The notes beneath the pieces are model-generated. The model saw only the letters and a list, made by a program, of their open reading frames with translations. It made no database searches and was not told where the DNA came from. Made by a program: the position numbers and the translations under genes. A stretch of DNA of 13,052 nt from NCBI GenBank assembly GCA_934249275.1, contig CAKQKT010000056.1, positions 1 to 13,052 on the forward strand, given 5' to 3'. The DNA is from an uncultured Sutterella sp. GTDB lineage: Bacteria > Pseudomonadota > Gammaproteobacteria > Burkholderiales > Burkholderiaceae_F. This document shows, one piece after another, positions 6,242-13,052 of the stretch (the first letter of the stretch is position 1; each line of letters begins with the position of its first letter).

Positions 6242-8401
6242 ATGATGTTCGCAAAACGCATGCTGGCGGGCGCAACTGCGCTTGCAATTCTCGGCTTCGC
6301 CGCTTCGGCCCAGGCCGTCTCACTCGGTGACCTGACCGTTGAAAGCAAACCCGGTGAACCTCTCGAGGCTTTGCTGGAGATCAATGATCTCGACCTGACG
6401 ATTTCCCCGCTTCTTGTGCGCGTGGCGCCTCCCGCCACGTATCTGCGCGAAGGCGTGAACTGGCCCTCTCAGGTTCAGGACCTCAAGCTTGCGCGCGACG
6501 GCAAGAACGGCACCATCCGCCTGCGTCTCTACGGCGAGCAGGTTCTCAAGGCCGGAAGCTTCCCGCTTCTCATGGAAATGAACGCCGGCGGAACCGTTAC
6601 CGTCCGCGCCTATGAGGTGCAGTCGAAGGACGGCGTCTTCGTCGTCAAGCCGTCCGCCGAGCGCACGACCGTCAAGGGGGCGCCTCGCCGCGTTGCTCCC
6701 GAGCCTCTCGTTGTTCCCGAAGAGCCCAAGGCCGAATCCGCCAAGGCTGAACCCGTGAAGTCCGAACCCGCAAAGACCGAACCTGCCGTGAAGACGGCCA
6801 AGGCTGTTCCGGAAGCCGTCAAGGCTGTCGAAGCGCCGAAGCAGGAAGCGGTTCCGGCCGTCAAGCCGGCGCCTGAGGCGGCTCAGGCGCCTAAGGCCGC
6901 CGTCGCCCAAAAGCAGGAGGCGGTCAAGCCTGCGGTTGAGGCGCCCAAGGCGGCAGCCGAGCCCGTCAAGCAGGTCGTCAAGGCTGCCGAAAAGCCCGTG
7001 AAGGTTCGCCGCAAGGGACGCTATGCGCCGTCCGTCGTCAAGGAATACGTGGCTCTCAACGGCTTCGACGCTTCGCAGCCCTTCGAGGTGCAGCGGGACA
7101 TGACGCTCTGGTCCGTTGCATCTCTCTATTGGCCGAGCTATCGCGGCAGCACGCTTGAGCAGCTCGTCATTGCCTTCCGCAACCGCAATCCGTCCGCCTT
7201 CAAGGCCGGCAACCCCGGTGCGCTTGAAGCGGGGGCCGTCCTCAATCCGCCTTCCATCGAGGAAGTGCTTGCCATCGATCCCGTCGCCGCCTTCCATGAA
7301 GTGCACGGCGCGGATACGGCCATTCCCGGACCGACTCAGAATCTGATCGACGCCCAGCGTCTTTCCAATGAGGCCGCCGCCAAGGTGGCCGACGCGCAGG
7401 ACCGCGAGCGCACGGCGGGCAAGGCGCCTGAAGAGGTTGCCGAAGCCGGCCATCAGGCTCTCGAACAGGAAAAGGCCGAAGCCGTCGAGGCTGAAGCCGA
7501 GGCCGCTGCCGAAGCCAGAGCCGAAGCCAAGGCCGCGGAGGCCGCTCCGGCTGCGGAGGACAAGCCTGCCGCAGAGGAAAAGCCGGACGAAGCGCCGGCG
7601 GCTGCTCCTGAAGCTCCCAAGGCCGAGCCCGTCAAGGCTGAACCGGTCAAAACCGACGCCGAAGCAGGCGGTCTCATGGCCAACAAGGGCCTGTGGGGAA
7701 TCGGCGCGCTGATTCTGGCGCTTCTCGTCTTCCTTGGGCTGCGCTCCCGCAAGCGCGAGGAGGAGCCCGCAGAGGAGAGCAAGCCCGTCTCCGTCATGAT
7801 TCAGAAGGATGTGCCGCCTGCTTCCGAAGCTCAGCTCGCTGCCGTGAGCAAGACCGTTGACGAAGCCGTCAAGAACGGCACGACCGCCGGCGCCATGGGC
7901 GCGGGTGCGATGGCTTATGCCATGGCGCAGAAGGATGAGGAGGCCAAGGCCGACAAGTCTGAAAAGGCAGCCGGTCCTGTTGCCGACCAGCCCTGGCTCG
8001 ATCCGGATGACGACGAACTCCCGCCTCTCGACGAGGATGAGAAGGGGCCGGTTCGCGGTTCGCCGAAGCAGACGGCCGCGATTCTCGACGGCGTTTCGCT
8101 TGATCTTGATGATGCGGAGCCTGAAAAGGCGCCTGAAGAGGCCAAGCCTGCTGAAAAGCCCGTGCAGGAGGAAAAGCCTGCCGCTGCGCCGGAGGCTGCG
8201 GCTCCCGAATCCGACAAGGAGCGTGCGCTTGCCAAGGCGCTTGACTCAAAGCTCAAGCTCGCCACGAGTTTCGTGAGCCTGGGCGCCCTCAAGGAGGCGC
8301 TCGAACTACTGGAGGAAGTGAAGCGCCGCGGCAGCGACGAGCACCGCGCCCGCGCCGAAGCCCTCGAACAAAAAATCAAGTCCCTCTCGGATAAAAAGTG
8401 A
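6242..8401 (+). CDS. fimV: FimV-like polar hub / pilus assembly protein
   Basis: 719-residue inner-membrane protein with a large periplasmic part. In Pseudomonas and relatives FimV is a peptidoglycan-binding polar scaffold needed for type IV pilus function and chemoreceptor placement. Parts in order: signal peptide (1-25, ending AQA); FimV N-terminal domain (about 26-135, LGDLTVESKPGEPLEALLEI); a K/A/P/E-rich linker with tandem KAEP(V/A)-type repeats; a LysM-like segment (about 270-345, FEVQRDMTLWSVASLYWP); a second acidic/alanine-rich linker; one membrane helix (about 483-501); an acidic cytoplasmic region; and the conserved FimV C-terminal TPR-like motif (about 665-715, LKLATSFVSLGALKEALELLEEV). 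Start codons ATGATG are adjacent; no strong ribosome site is seen. Its stop overlaps the truA GTG. No pilus genes are in the window, so its exact role is inferred from family. Confidence 0.88.
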   Translation: MMFAKRMLAGATALAILGFAASAQAVSLGDLTVESKPGEPLEALLEINDLDLTISPLLVRVAPPATYLREGVNWPSQVQDLKLARDGKNGTIRLRLYGEQVLKAGSFPLLMEMNAGGTVTVRAYEVQSKDGVFVVKPSAERTTVKGAPRRVAPEPLVVPEEPKAESAKAEPVKSEPAKTEPAVKTAKAVPEAVKAVEAPKQEAVPAVKPAPEAAQAPKAAVAQKQEAVKPAVEAPKAAAEPVKQVVKAAEKPVKVRRKGRYAPSVVKEYVALNGFDASQPFEVQRDMTLWSVASLYWPSYRGSTLEQLVIAFRNRNPSAFKAGNPGALEAGAVLNPPSIEEVLAIDPVAAFHEVHGADTAIPGPTQNLIDAQRLSNEAAAKVADAQDRERTAGKAPEEVAEAGHQALEQEKAEAVEAEAEAAAEARAEAKAAEAAPAAEDKPAAEEKPDEAPAAAPEAPKAEPVKAEPVKTDAEAGGLMANKGLWGIGALILALLVFLGLRSRKREEEPAEESKPVSVMIQKDVPPASEAQLAAVSKTVDEAVKNGTTAGAMGAGAMAYAMAQKDEEAKADKSEKAAGPVADQPWLDPDDDELPPLDEDEKGPVRGSPKQTAAILDGVSLDLDDAEPEKAPEEAKPAEKPVQEEKPAAAPEAAAPESDKERALAKALDSKLKLATSFVSLGALKEALELLEEVKRRGSDEHRARAEALEQKIKSLSDKK
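6728..6787 (+). repeat. 15-bp tandem repeats in the fimV linker
   Basis: Four imperfect 15-bp units (starting at 6728, 6743, 6758 and 6773) encode K-A/S/T-E-P/S-A/V pentapeptides. Two further units of the same type occur at 7619-7648. They lie in the disordered linkers of FimV on either side of the LysM-like segment, and copy number probably changes between strains. Confidence 0.7.
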
Positions 8402-9204
8402 AGATTGCTTTAGGCATTGAATATCGTGGCACGGGCTTCAACGGCTGGCAGATCCAGCCCGACTGCCCGTCCGTGCAGCAGGCGCTCGAAGAAGCGCTGG
8501 AAACCTTTCTTCGCGTGAAGACGCCGACCATGTGTGCGGGCCGCACCGATACGGGCGTGCATGCCATGCAGCAGGTGGTGAGCATCGATACCGATGCGGA
8601 CCGCGCCGAGCGAAGCTGGGTGCGCGGCCTCAACACGTATCTGCCGCCCGGTGTTGCGGTGCGGTGGGCCCGCCGCGTCTCCGACGACTTCCATGCGCGC
8701 TTTTCCGCGCGCTCGCGCACCTACGAATACTGGATCTACAACGATCCGGTGCGCTCTCCCGTTCTTGACGACCTGACGGGCTGGGTCTTCCGGCCTCTTG
8801 ATGTTGAAAGGATTCGCGAGGGCGCCGCATGCCTCGTGGGCGAGCACGACTTCACGAGCTTCCGCGCCGCCGAATGCCAGGCTTCGGGACCCGTGCGCAC
8901 GATCCGCCGTCTCGAGATCGAACGCAAGGGACGCCTCGTGGGCGTGCGAATCGAGGCGAACGCCTTCCTGCAGCACATGGTGCGCAACATCGTGGGCACG
9001 CTCATCTACGTGGGCACCGGACGGGAGAAGCCCGAATGGGTTGAGGAGGTCCTCAAGGCGAAGAGCCGTGCGGTCGCCGCGCCGACCTTCAGTCCCAACG
9101 GCCTCTACCTCATGGGCGTGGGCTACGAGGATCCGTCGATCCCTGCCGCGGGACCCAGTCCCTTCGGCTGGGAGGATCCCGAACATCCTTCCGCTAATCC
9201 GTGA
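8398..9204 (+). CDS. truA: tRNA pseudouridine(38-40) synthase TruA
   Basis: 268-residue enzyme making pseudouridine at positions 38-40 in the anticodon arm of many tRNAs. The N terminus (KIALGIEYRGTGFNGWQ) and the catalytic motif AGRTDTGVHA, with the nucleophile Asp51, are clear. Later conserved segments are DDFHARFSARSRTYEY, HDFTSFRA and QHMVRNIVGTLI. The start is GTG at 8398, overlapping the fimV TGA in a GTGA arrangement, which points to translational coupling; the N terminus at this GTG aligns with the usual TruA start. The protein has a short proline-rich C-terminal tail after the family core. In most Burkholderiales truA is followed by trpF, trpB and trpA; here accD follows directly. 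Confidence 0.95.
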   Translation: MKIALGIEYRGTGFNGWQIQPDCPSVQQALEEALETFLRVKTPTMCAGRTDTGVHAMQQVVSIDTDADRAERSWVRGLNTYLPPGVAVRWARRVSDDFHARFSARSRTYEYWIYNDPVRSPVLDDLTGWVFRPLDVERIREGAACLVGEHDFTSFRAAECQASGPVRTIRRLEIERKGRLVGVRIEANAFLQHMVRNIVGTLIYVGTGREKPEWVEEVLKAKSRAVAAPTFSPNGLYLMGVGYEDPSIPAAGPSPFGWEDPEHPSANP

Positions 9205-9223
9205 AGCCGATCCCCGAGCTGCC

Positions 9224-9250
9224 TTGAGGCGGCCGCCCGGGCGATATAAT
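9224..9250 (+). promoter_or_regulatory. Candidate promoter for accD-folC
   Basis: A perfect TATAAT (9245-9250) stands out in a GC-rich intergenic region. TTGAGG (9224-9229, 4/6) precedes it at a short 15-nt spacing. Start would be near 9257, giving a leader of about 68 nt before accD. The good -10 supports a promoter in this 120-nt gap, while the -35 is weak. Confidence 0.45.
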
Positions 9251-9324
9251 TGGCGCAGTTTTGAAACCGTCCCTCCGGTTGATGCACGACAGGAAGCGGA
9301 CGAACCGGAAATGATTGAGAGCAT

Positions 9325-10203
9325 ATGAGCTGGATTACGCACATTCTCCCCAAGATCAAGCGCGAGGACGACAGCGAGCGCAAGAAGCCGAGCCCGATTC
9401 CCGAAGGCGTCTGGACCAAGTGTCCCGGCTGCGATCAGCCGCTGTACACGGAAGAGCTCCGCGCGAGCCTTCAGGTCTGCCCTAAGTGCGGCTTCCATCA
9501 CCGCATCGGCGCCCGTCAGCGCCTTCTCGCCTTCCTTGATCCCGAGAGCGCCGTTGAAATTGCTGCCAACGTTCGCAGCGTGGACCCGCTCGGCTTTGTT
9601 GACAGCAAGCCTTATCCGAAGCGCATCGCTCAGGCACAGGCCGCTTCCGGTGAAACCGATGCGCTCGTTGCGATGTCGGGAACGCTTCGCCGCCAGCCGA
9701 TCGTCGCAACGGCCTTCGAGTTCCGCTTCCAGGCCGGCTCCATGGGCAGCGTTGTGGGCGAACGATTCTCGCGCGCCGTTGACGAAGCGATCCGTCTCAA
9801 CGCCCCCTTCGTCTGCTTTGCCGCTTCGGGCGGCGCCCGCATGCAGGAGGGCCTGATCTCTCTTATGCAGATGGCCAAGACCACGGCCGCCATCACGCGC
9901 CTTCACAAGGCGGGCCTTCCCTTCATTTCGGTTCTCACCGATCCGACGATGGGTGGTGTTTCCGCTTCGTTCGCCTTCATGGGCGACGTTGTGATCGCCG
10001 AACCCAAGGCGCTTGTGGGCTTTGCCGGCCCGCGCGTCATCGAGCAGACCGTCCGCGAGAAGCTCCCCGAGGGCTTCCAGCGTTCCGAATTCCTTCTCGC
10101 CAAGGGCCAGATCGACATGATCGTCGACCGACGCGAGATGCGCTCGCGCATTTCCTGCCTCACGCAGCACCTGATGCGCAAGCCGCCGGTTGCGGGCGCC
10201 TGA
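9325..10203 (+). CDS. accD: Acetyl-CoA carboxylase, carboxyltransferase beta subunit
   Basis: 292-residue beta subunit which, with AccA, transfers the carboxyl group from biotin carrier protein to acetyl-CoA to form malonyl-CoA, the first committed step of fatty acid synthesis in the cytoplasm. The N-terminal zinc ribbon is complete: Cys33, Cys36, Cys52 and Cys55 (CPGC ... CPKC). The carboxyltransferase/crotonase core follows, with [25 protein letters not shown] and [21 protein letters not shown]. Length is typical. The ATG at 9325 gives the family N terminus MSWI; a GAGA stretch just upstream is a modest ribosome site. A five-codon frame (9311-9328) ends with its TGA inside the accD start codon region. 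Neighbour folC follows after 102 nt. Confidence 0.96.
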   Translation: MSWITHILPKIKREDDSERKKPSPIPEGVWTKCPGCDQPLYTEELRASLQVCPKCGFHHRIGARQRLLAFLDPESAVEIAANVRSVDPLGFVDSKPYPKRIAQAQAASGETDALVAMSGTLRRQPIVATAFEFRFQAGSMGSVVGERFSRAVDEAIRLNAPFVCFAASGGARMQEGLISLMQMAKTTAAITRLHKAGLPFISVLTDPTMGGVSASFAFMGDVVIAEPKALVGFAGPRVIEQTVREKLPEGFQRSEFLLAKGQIDMIVDRREMRSRISCLTQHLMRKPPVAGA

Positions 10204-10231
10204 CGCCCGGCCCCGGAAAGCAAGCCATTTT

Positions 10232-10284
10232 GAGCCGCCCGAGACGAGCGCACGACGCATCGTACGGACGGCTCTTTGATTTTT
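10232..10284 (+). terminator. Hairpin between accD and folC (terminator or attenuator)
   Basis: A 10-position stem (10232-10241 with 10265-10274, one C/A mismatch) closes a 23-nt loop that can form a smaller ACGA/TCGT stem. It is followed by TTT (10275-10277) and, after GA, TTTTT (10280-10284). The large loop makes it less efficient than the other terminators here. It may reduce rather than stop read-through from accD into folC. Confidence 0.45.
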
Positions 10285-10305
10285 AGTTATCGGAGATTTT
10301 CCATC

Positions 10306-11634
10306 ATGTTTGATGCTCAAACGCTTGACGCGTGGCTCACGCACATTGAAGTGCTGCATTCGAAGCCCATTGATCTCGGTCTCGAGCGCATGAAGACCAT
10401 GGTTGACCGCATGGGGCTCGATTTTTCCTCGCAGACCGTGATCACGGTGGGCGGCACCAACGGCAAGGGCTCGACCTGCGCAATGCTCGAGAGCATCTAC
10501 CGCGCCGCCGGCTACACGACGGGCATGCACACGTCGCCCCATCTCATCCGCCTCAACGAACGCTGCGTCGTGAACGGACGCGAAGTGAGCGACGAGCGCC
10601 TCATCGACGCCTTCCGCGCCGTTGAGAAGGCTCGCGGCGACATGACGCTGTCCTACTTTGAGTACACGGCTCTTGCGATTCTGAAGATCTTCCGCGAGGA
10701 CAACCTCGACGTCGTGATTCTCGAAATCGGCCTGGGCGGCCGTCTCGATGCCATCAACACGATCGACAGCAATGCGGCCGTCATCTCGACGATCGGCATC
10801 GACCATGTCGCCTTCCTCGGTAACACGCGCGAGGCGATCGGTCTCGAGAAGGCTCACATCTATCGTCCGGGCTGCCCGGCGGTCTGTGCGGACGGCAATA
10901 TTCCGTCCACCGTTCGCGACTACGTCGCGAAGATCGGCGCCAAGCGCCTCTTCGCGGGCGAAGACTGGGCTGTGAAGGTGAAGGAGGACGGCACGTTCTC
11001 CTTTGCCGAGGGCGCCGTTATCTTTGAGGATCTTCCCGAACCCGCGCTTGCTGGCGTCAATCAGTACCGCAATGCGGGCGGCGTACTAGCCGTCGTCGCG
11101 GCTCTGATGGATCGCGTTCCGGTCACGCTTGACGACATCCGCACGGGCCTTCGAACCGTTCGCCTTACGGCACGCTTCGAGCTCATTACGAACAATCCGG
11201 TTCCGACGGTGATCGACGTCGGCCACAACCCTCAGGCTGCCGAAGTCCTTCTGACGAACGTCGTTCGCAGCCGCAAGCCCGGCGAACATACGATCGCCGT
11301 CTGCGGCATGCTTGCCGACAAGGACATGACGGGCGTCATGCACATCCTTGCCGACGCCTTCGACGAATGGCACATCGCCTCCCTTACGGGGCCGCGTGCG
11401 GCCAGTGCCGCACAGCTTTACGAGGCAATGCTTGCGGGCGGCGTGGAACCCTCCCGCATTTCCAAGCATGATGATGTGGCCGAAGCGCTTGCCGCAGCGC
11501 GCGAAAGCGCCGCAAAAATTGCGGGCGGGGCCGAATCGGGCGATAAGCAGCCTGTTAGAATCGTTATATTCGGATCCTTCGTTACCGTGACCGCCGCGCT
11601 CGACGTTTTTGCAAAGGAAGGCATCGTCCGCTGA
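10306..11634 (+). CDS. folC: Dihydrofolate synthase/folylpolyglutamate synthase FolC
   Basis: 442-residue cytoplasmic ATP-dependent ligase of the Mur ligase superfamily. It adds L-glutamate to dihydropteroate and then extends the polyglutamate tail of folates. The P-loop GGTNGKGS is at residues 49-56, followed by the MHTSPHL segment, EIGLGGRLDAIN, the ISTIGIDHVAFLG motif and, in the C-terminal glutamate-ligase domain, VIDVGHNPQAAEVL. The start at 10306 has GGAG (10292-10295) at 10 nt and gives the usual N terminus; an upstream in-frame ATG at 10276 lies inside the accD-folC hairpin tail and is unlikely. The accD-folC-SPOR-cvpA order is shared with many proteobacteria. Confidence 0.94.
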   Translation: MFDAQTLDAWLTHIEVLHSKPIDLGLERMKTMVDRMGLDFSSQTVITVGGTNGKGSTCAMLESIYRAAGYTTGMHTSPHLIRLNERCVVNGREVSDERLIDAFRAVEKARGDMTLSYFEYTALAILKIFREDNLDVVILEIGLGGRLDAINTIDSNAAVISTIGIDHVAFLGNTREAIGLEKAHIYRPGCPAVCADGNIPSTVRDYVAKIGAKRLFAGEDWAVKVKEDGTFSFAEGAVIFEDLPEPALAGVNQYRNAGGVLAVVAALMDRVPVTLDDIRTGLRTVRLTARFELITNNPVPTVIDVGHNPQAAEVLLTNVVRSRKPGEHTIAVCGMLADKDMTGVMHILADAFDEWHIASLTGPRAASAAQLYEAMLAGGVEPSRISKHDDVAEALAAARESAAKIAGGAESGDKQPVRIVIFGSFVTVTAALDVFAKEGIVR

Positions 11635-11685
11635 GGCAGCGAAGACAGGTCCGTGAGACCCAACACCAACTGAGGGGCACACGCC

Positions 11686-12837
11686 ATGCAGTTTTCGAAC
11701 CCGTTCAAAAAAGAGAAGCCGGCCGAACCGGCCCCCGAAGCGCCCCGCATTGAGCCGCAGCTTGCGGGTGCCGACGAGGCGCCCGCTTCCTGGGAGGTTC
11801 GCGAGGATCAGCCGGCCTTCACCGTCGTGGGCGAGGGCAAGCCTCTTGAGCCCGAAGCTGAGCCTCAAAGTGTGATGCCGGCTCCCGAGGCGGAGCCGCG
11901 CGAGCCTGTCTTCTTTGAACCGAAGACGCCGCAGGGTGTTGAGCGGGAGCCCGAAGAGGGTCGCGAGCCTGCGGCGCCGGAAACCCGCATTGTGCTTGGA
12001 GACAGCGGCAGCGCTCCGGCGCCCGAGGCGCCCCGCCGTCCGGAGCCCGAACCCGAAGCTGAGGCCAAGGCGGAGGAAAAGCCGGCGGAGGAAAAAAAGA
12101 GCGGTTTCCATCTCCCGTCGTTCGGTTTCATGAAGAAGAAGCCCGCGCCCGAGTATGAGGAGGAAATTCCCGACGAGGCGATCCTGCTTCAGCGCCAGCG
12201 CGCCCGCTACAAGCTGGTTGGCGCAGCTGCACTGATGCTCGCGGCCATCGTTGTCGCTCCCGTTATTCTCGACAAGGAGCAGGATTCCAAGCCTCCGGTT
12301 TCGACCGAAATTCCGGACGTGCCTGAAAAGGCAAGAACGACGCTCGAAGCCGTGCCCGGCACTTCCGGCGACGTCGACGTCACTGCGGTGAACGCCGTGA
12401 AGGATCAGTCGACCTCCAAGGCCAATCTGGCCAACGAAGCCCGCCAGCCCGTGAAGACCGAGCCTGCTTCCCAACCGAAGGCTGAGGCGAAGGCCGATGC
12501 AAAGGCAAACACAAAGGCAGACGCAAAGGCGCCGGCCGCCAAGCCCGAGCCCAAGAAGGCCGAAGCGAAGCCTGCCGCCAAGACGACGCTTGCGCCCGAT
12601 GCCAAGGGGTTCTACGTTCAGGTGCTCGCCACGAGCAGCGAACGCAATGCCGACAAGCTCGTCAAGGAGCTCGCCGCAAAGGGCTATGCTGCGTACAAGG
12701 CCCCGCTCAATCGCAAGGCGGGCACGCTCTGGCGCGTTCGCGTGGGCAACTTTGCAACCCGCGAAGAGGCCCGCGGCGTTCAGGGCATGCTTGTGCTCGA
12801 CGGCCAGACCGGCAAGCTCATCGTGGGCAATCAGTAA
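11686..12837 (+). CDS. DedD-like SPOR-domain protein
   Basis: 383-residue single-pass inner-membrane protein of the DedD type. A long N-terminal cytoplasmic region (1-170) is rich in Pro, Glu and Ala and probably disordered. One membrane helix is at about 175-195 (KLVGAAALMLAAIVVAPVIL), followed by the short conserved DxE...IP segment. Then comes a K/A-rich periplasmic linker with a 12-bp tandem repeat, and a C-terminal SPOR domain (about 305-383, FYVQVLATSSERNADKLV ... RVRVGNF). SPOR domains bind denuded septal peptidoglycan, so a cell-division role is expected. The N-terminal region is longer than in E. coli DedD. GAGGGG (11672-11677) is a good ribosome site 8 nt from the ATG, and it follows folC by 51 nt without a terminator. 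Confidence 0.88.
   Translation: MQFSNPFKKEKPAEPAPEAPRIEPQLAGADEAPASWEVREDQPAFTVVGEGKPLEPEAEPQSVMPAPEAEPREPVFFEPKTPQGVEREPEEGREPAAPETRIVLGDSGSAPAPEAPRRPEPEPEAEAKAEEKPAEEKKSGFHLPSFGFMKKKPAPEYEEEIPDEAILLQRQRARYKLVGAAALMLAAIVVAPVILDKEQDSKPPVSTEIPDVPEKARTTLEAVPGTSGDVDVTAVNAVKDQSTSKANLANEARQPVKTEPASQPKAEAKADAKANTKADAKAPAAKPEPKKAEAKPAAKTTLAPDAKGFYVQVLATSSERNADKLVKELAAKGYAAYKAPLNRKAGTLWRVRVGNFATREEARGVQGMLVLDGQTGKLIVGNQ
12487..12534 (+). repeat. 12-bp tandem repeat in the SPOR protein linker
   Basis: Four imperfect units (12487, 12499, 12511, 12523) encode AKAD, AKAN, TKAD and AKAP. The later units use GCA and ACA codons that are scarce in the surrounding gene, which suggests recent duplication of one unit by slippage. 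The reading frame is kept because the unit is a multiple of three. Confidence 0.65.
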
Positions 12838-12858
12838 TCATTTTTAGAAATGCAAGGC

Positions 12859-12885
12859 GGGCCTGTGTTCCTGAAACACCGGCCC
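12859..12885 (+). terminator. Hairpin between the SPOR gene and cvpA
   Basis: An 11-position stem (12859-12869 with 12875-12885, one mismatch) with a 5-nt loop. Only a poor T-rich tail follows (CTCATTCC), so termination would be partial at best. A TATAGT (12896-12901) downstream might be a -10 box for cvpA, but no -35 is convincing. Confidence 0.4.
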
Positions 12886-12934
12886 TCATTCCTGCTATAG
12901 TAACGGCTTCTTCAATTCTGCAGCCTTTTTCAAG

Positions 12935-13052
12935 ATGACTGAAATCGACTGGATCATTTGTGTCTTGCTCCTTCTCTCGACGGTGGTGGGCATCATGCGC
13001 GGCGTCATCCGCGAAGTGCTTTCGATCGTCGGATGGGTTGCAGGCTTCATGC
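12935..13052 (+). CDS. cvpA: CvpA family membrane protein (5' part)
   Basis: The first 39 residues of a CvpA-like inner-membrane protein are visible before the window ends. The start MTEIDWIICVLLLLSTVVG, then RGVIREVLSIVGWVAGF, match the first helix and the following conserved loop of the family. CvpA is needed for colicin V production in E. coli and is linked to envelope homeostasis; it commonly precedes purF, which I would expect just beyond the window. The ribosome site is weak. The frame is open to the last base. Confidence 0.88.
   Translation, partial: MTEIDWIICVLLLLSTVVGIMRGVIREVLSIVGWVAGFM

Noticed and set aside
9311..9328. Five-codon frame ending in the accD start codon
   Set aside because: The overlap could allow coupling, but a frame this short with a TGA over an ATG arises easily by chance. 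Noted only as a curiosity.
8410..10857. An 815-codon open frame on the minus strand opposite truA, accD and folC
   Set aside because: It mirrors the codons of three well-identified genes, the strong G/C bias at third positions removes stop codons from the complementary frame, and its protein has no recognisable domain. The same holds for the long minus-strand frames at 1697-2698, 6320-7453 and 11086-12474.
1..13052. Search for insertion sequences, CRISPR arrays, tRNA or rRNA genes and attachment sites
   Set aside because: Nothing with transposase-like coding, regularly spaced repeats, cloverleaf sequence or target-site duplications was seen. All long frames that make sense are conserved housekeeping genes.

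Overview
The window looks like a core-genome segment of a high-GC (about 60% or more by eye) betaproteobacterium of the order Burkholderiales. The evidence is the gene order (bamD divergent from rluD-pgeF; fimV-truA; accD-folC-SPOR protein-cvpA), a FimV homologue, and strong G/C preference at third codon positions. Two gaps relative to the usual Burkholderiales order, no trpFBA between truA and accD and no pha genes between pgeF and rimO, suggest a reduced lineage. Together with a formate/nitrite-type channel this recalls gut Sutterellaceae (Sutterella/Parasutterella), but that family assignment is inference.

Layout. Positions 1-492 hold the 3' end of an MFS (UMF1-like) transporter. Positions 493-831 contain no convincing protein gene but are not empty: they hold a perfect 7-1-7 inverted repeat of Fur-box type over back-to-back sigma70-like promoters, with strong terminator hairpins at both ends. 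bamD (outer-membrane assembly lipoprotein) is on the minus strand, and its start codon overlaps that of divergent rluD. The plus strand then carries rluD, pgeF and rimO, a strong terminator, a formate/nitrite transporter (FNT) gene behind a highly structured leader, fimV overlapping truA, and a promoter followed by accD, folC, a DedD-like SPOR protein and the start of cvpA.

Functionally the genes are housekeeping: envelope biogenesis (bamD, pgeF, the SPOR protein, fimV), ribosome and tRNA modification (rluD, rimO, truA), fatty acid and folate synthesis (accD, folC), and small-anion transport (FNT). The most novel-looking element is the 493-760 intergenic region. A minus-strand transcript of about 165-170 nt would start beside the Fur-type box and end at a textbook terminator. 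It looks like a Fur-controlled small RNA, comparable in design to RyhB or NrrF but not recognisable to me as either. No insertion sequence, CRISPR array, tRNA or rRNA was seen.
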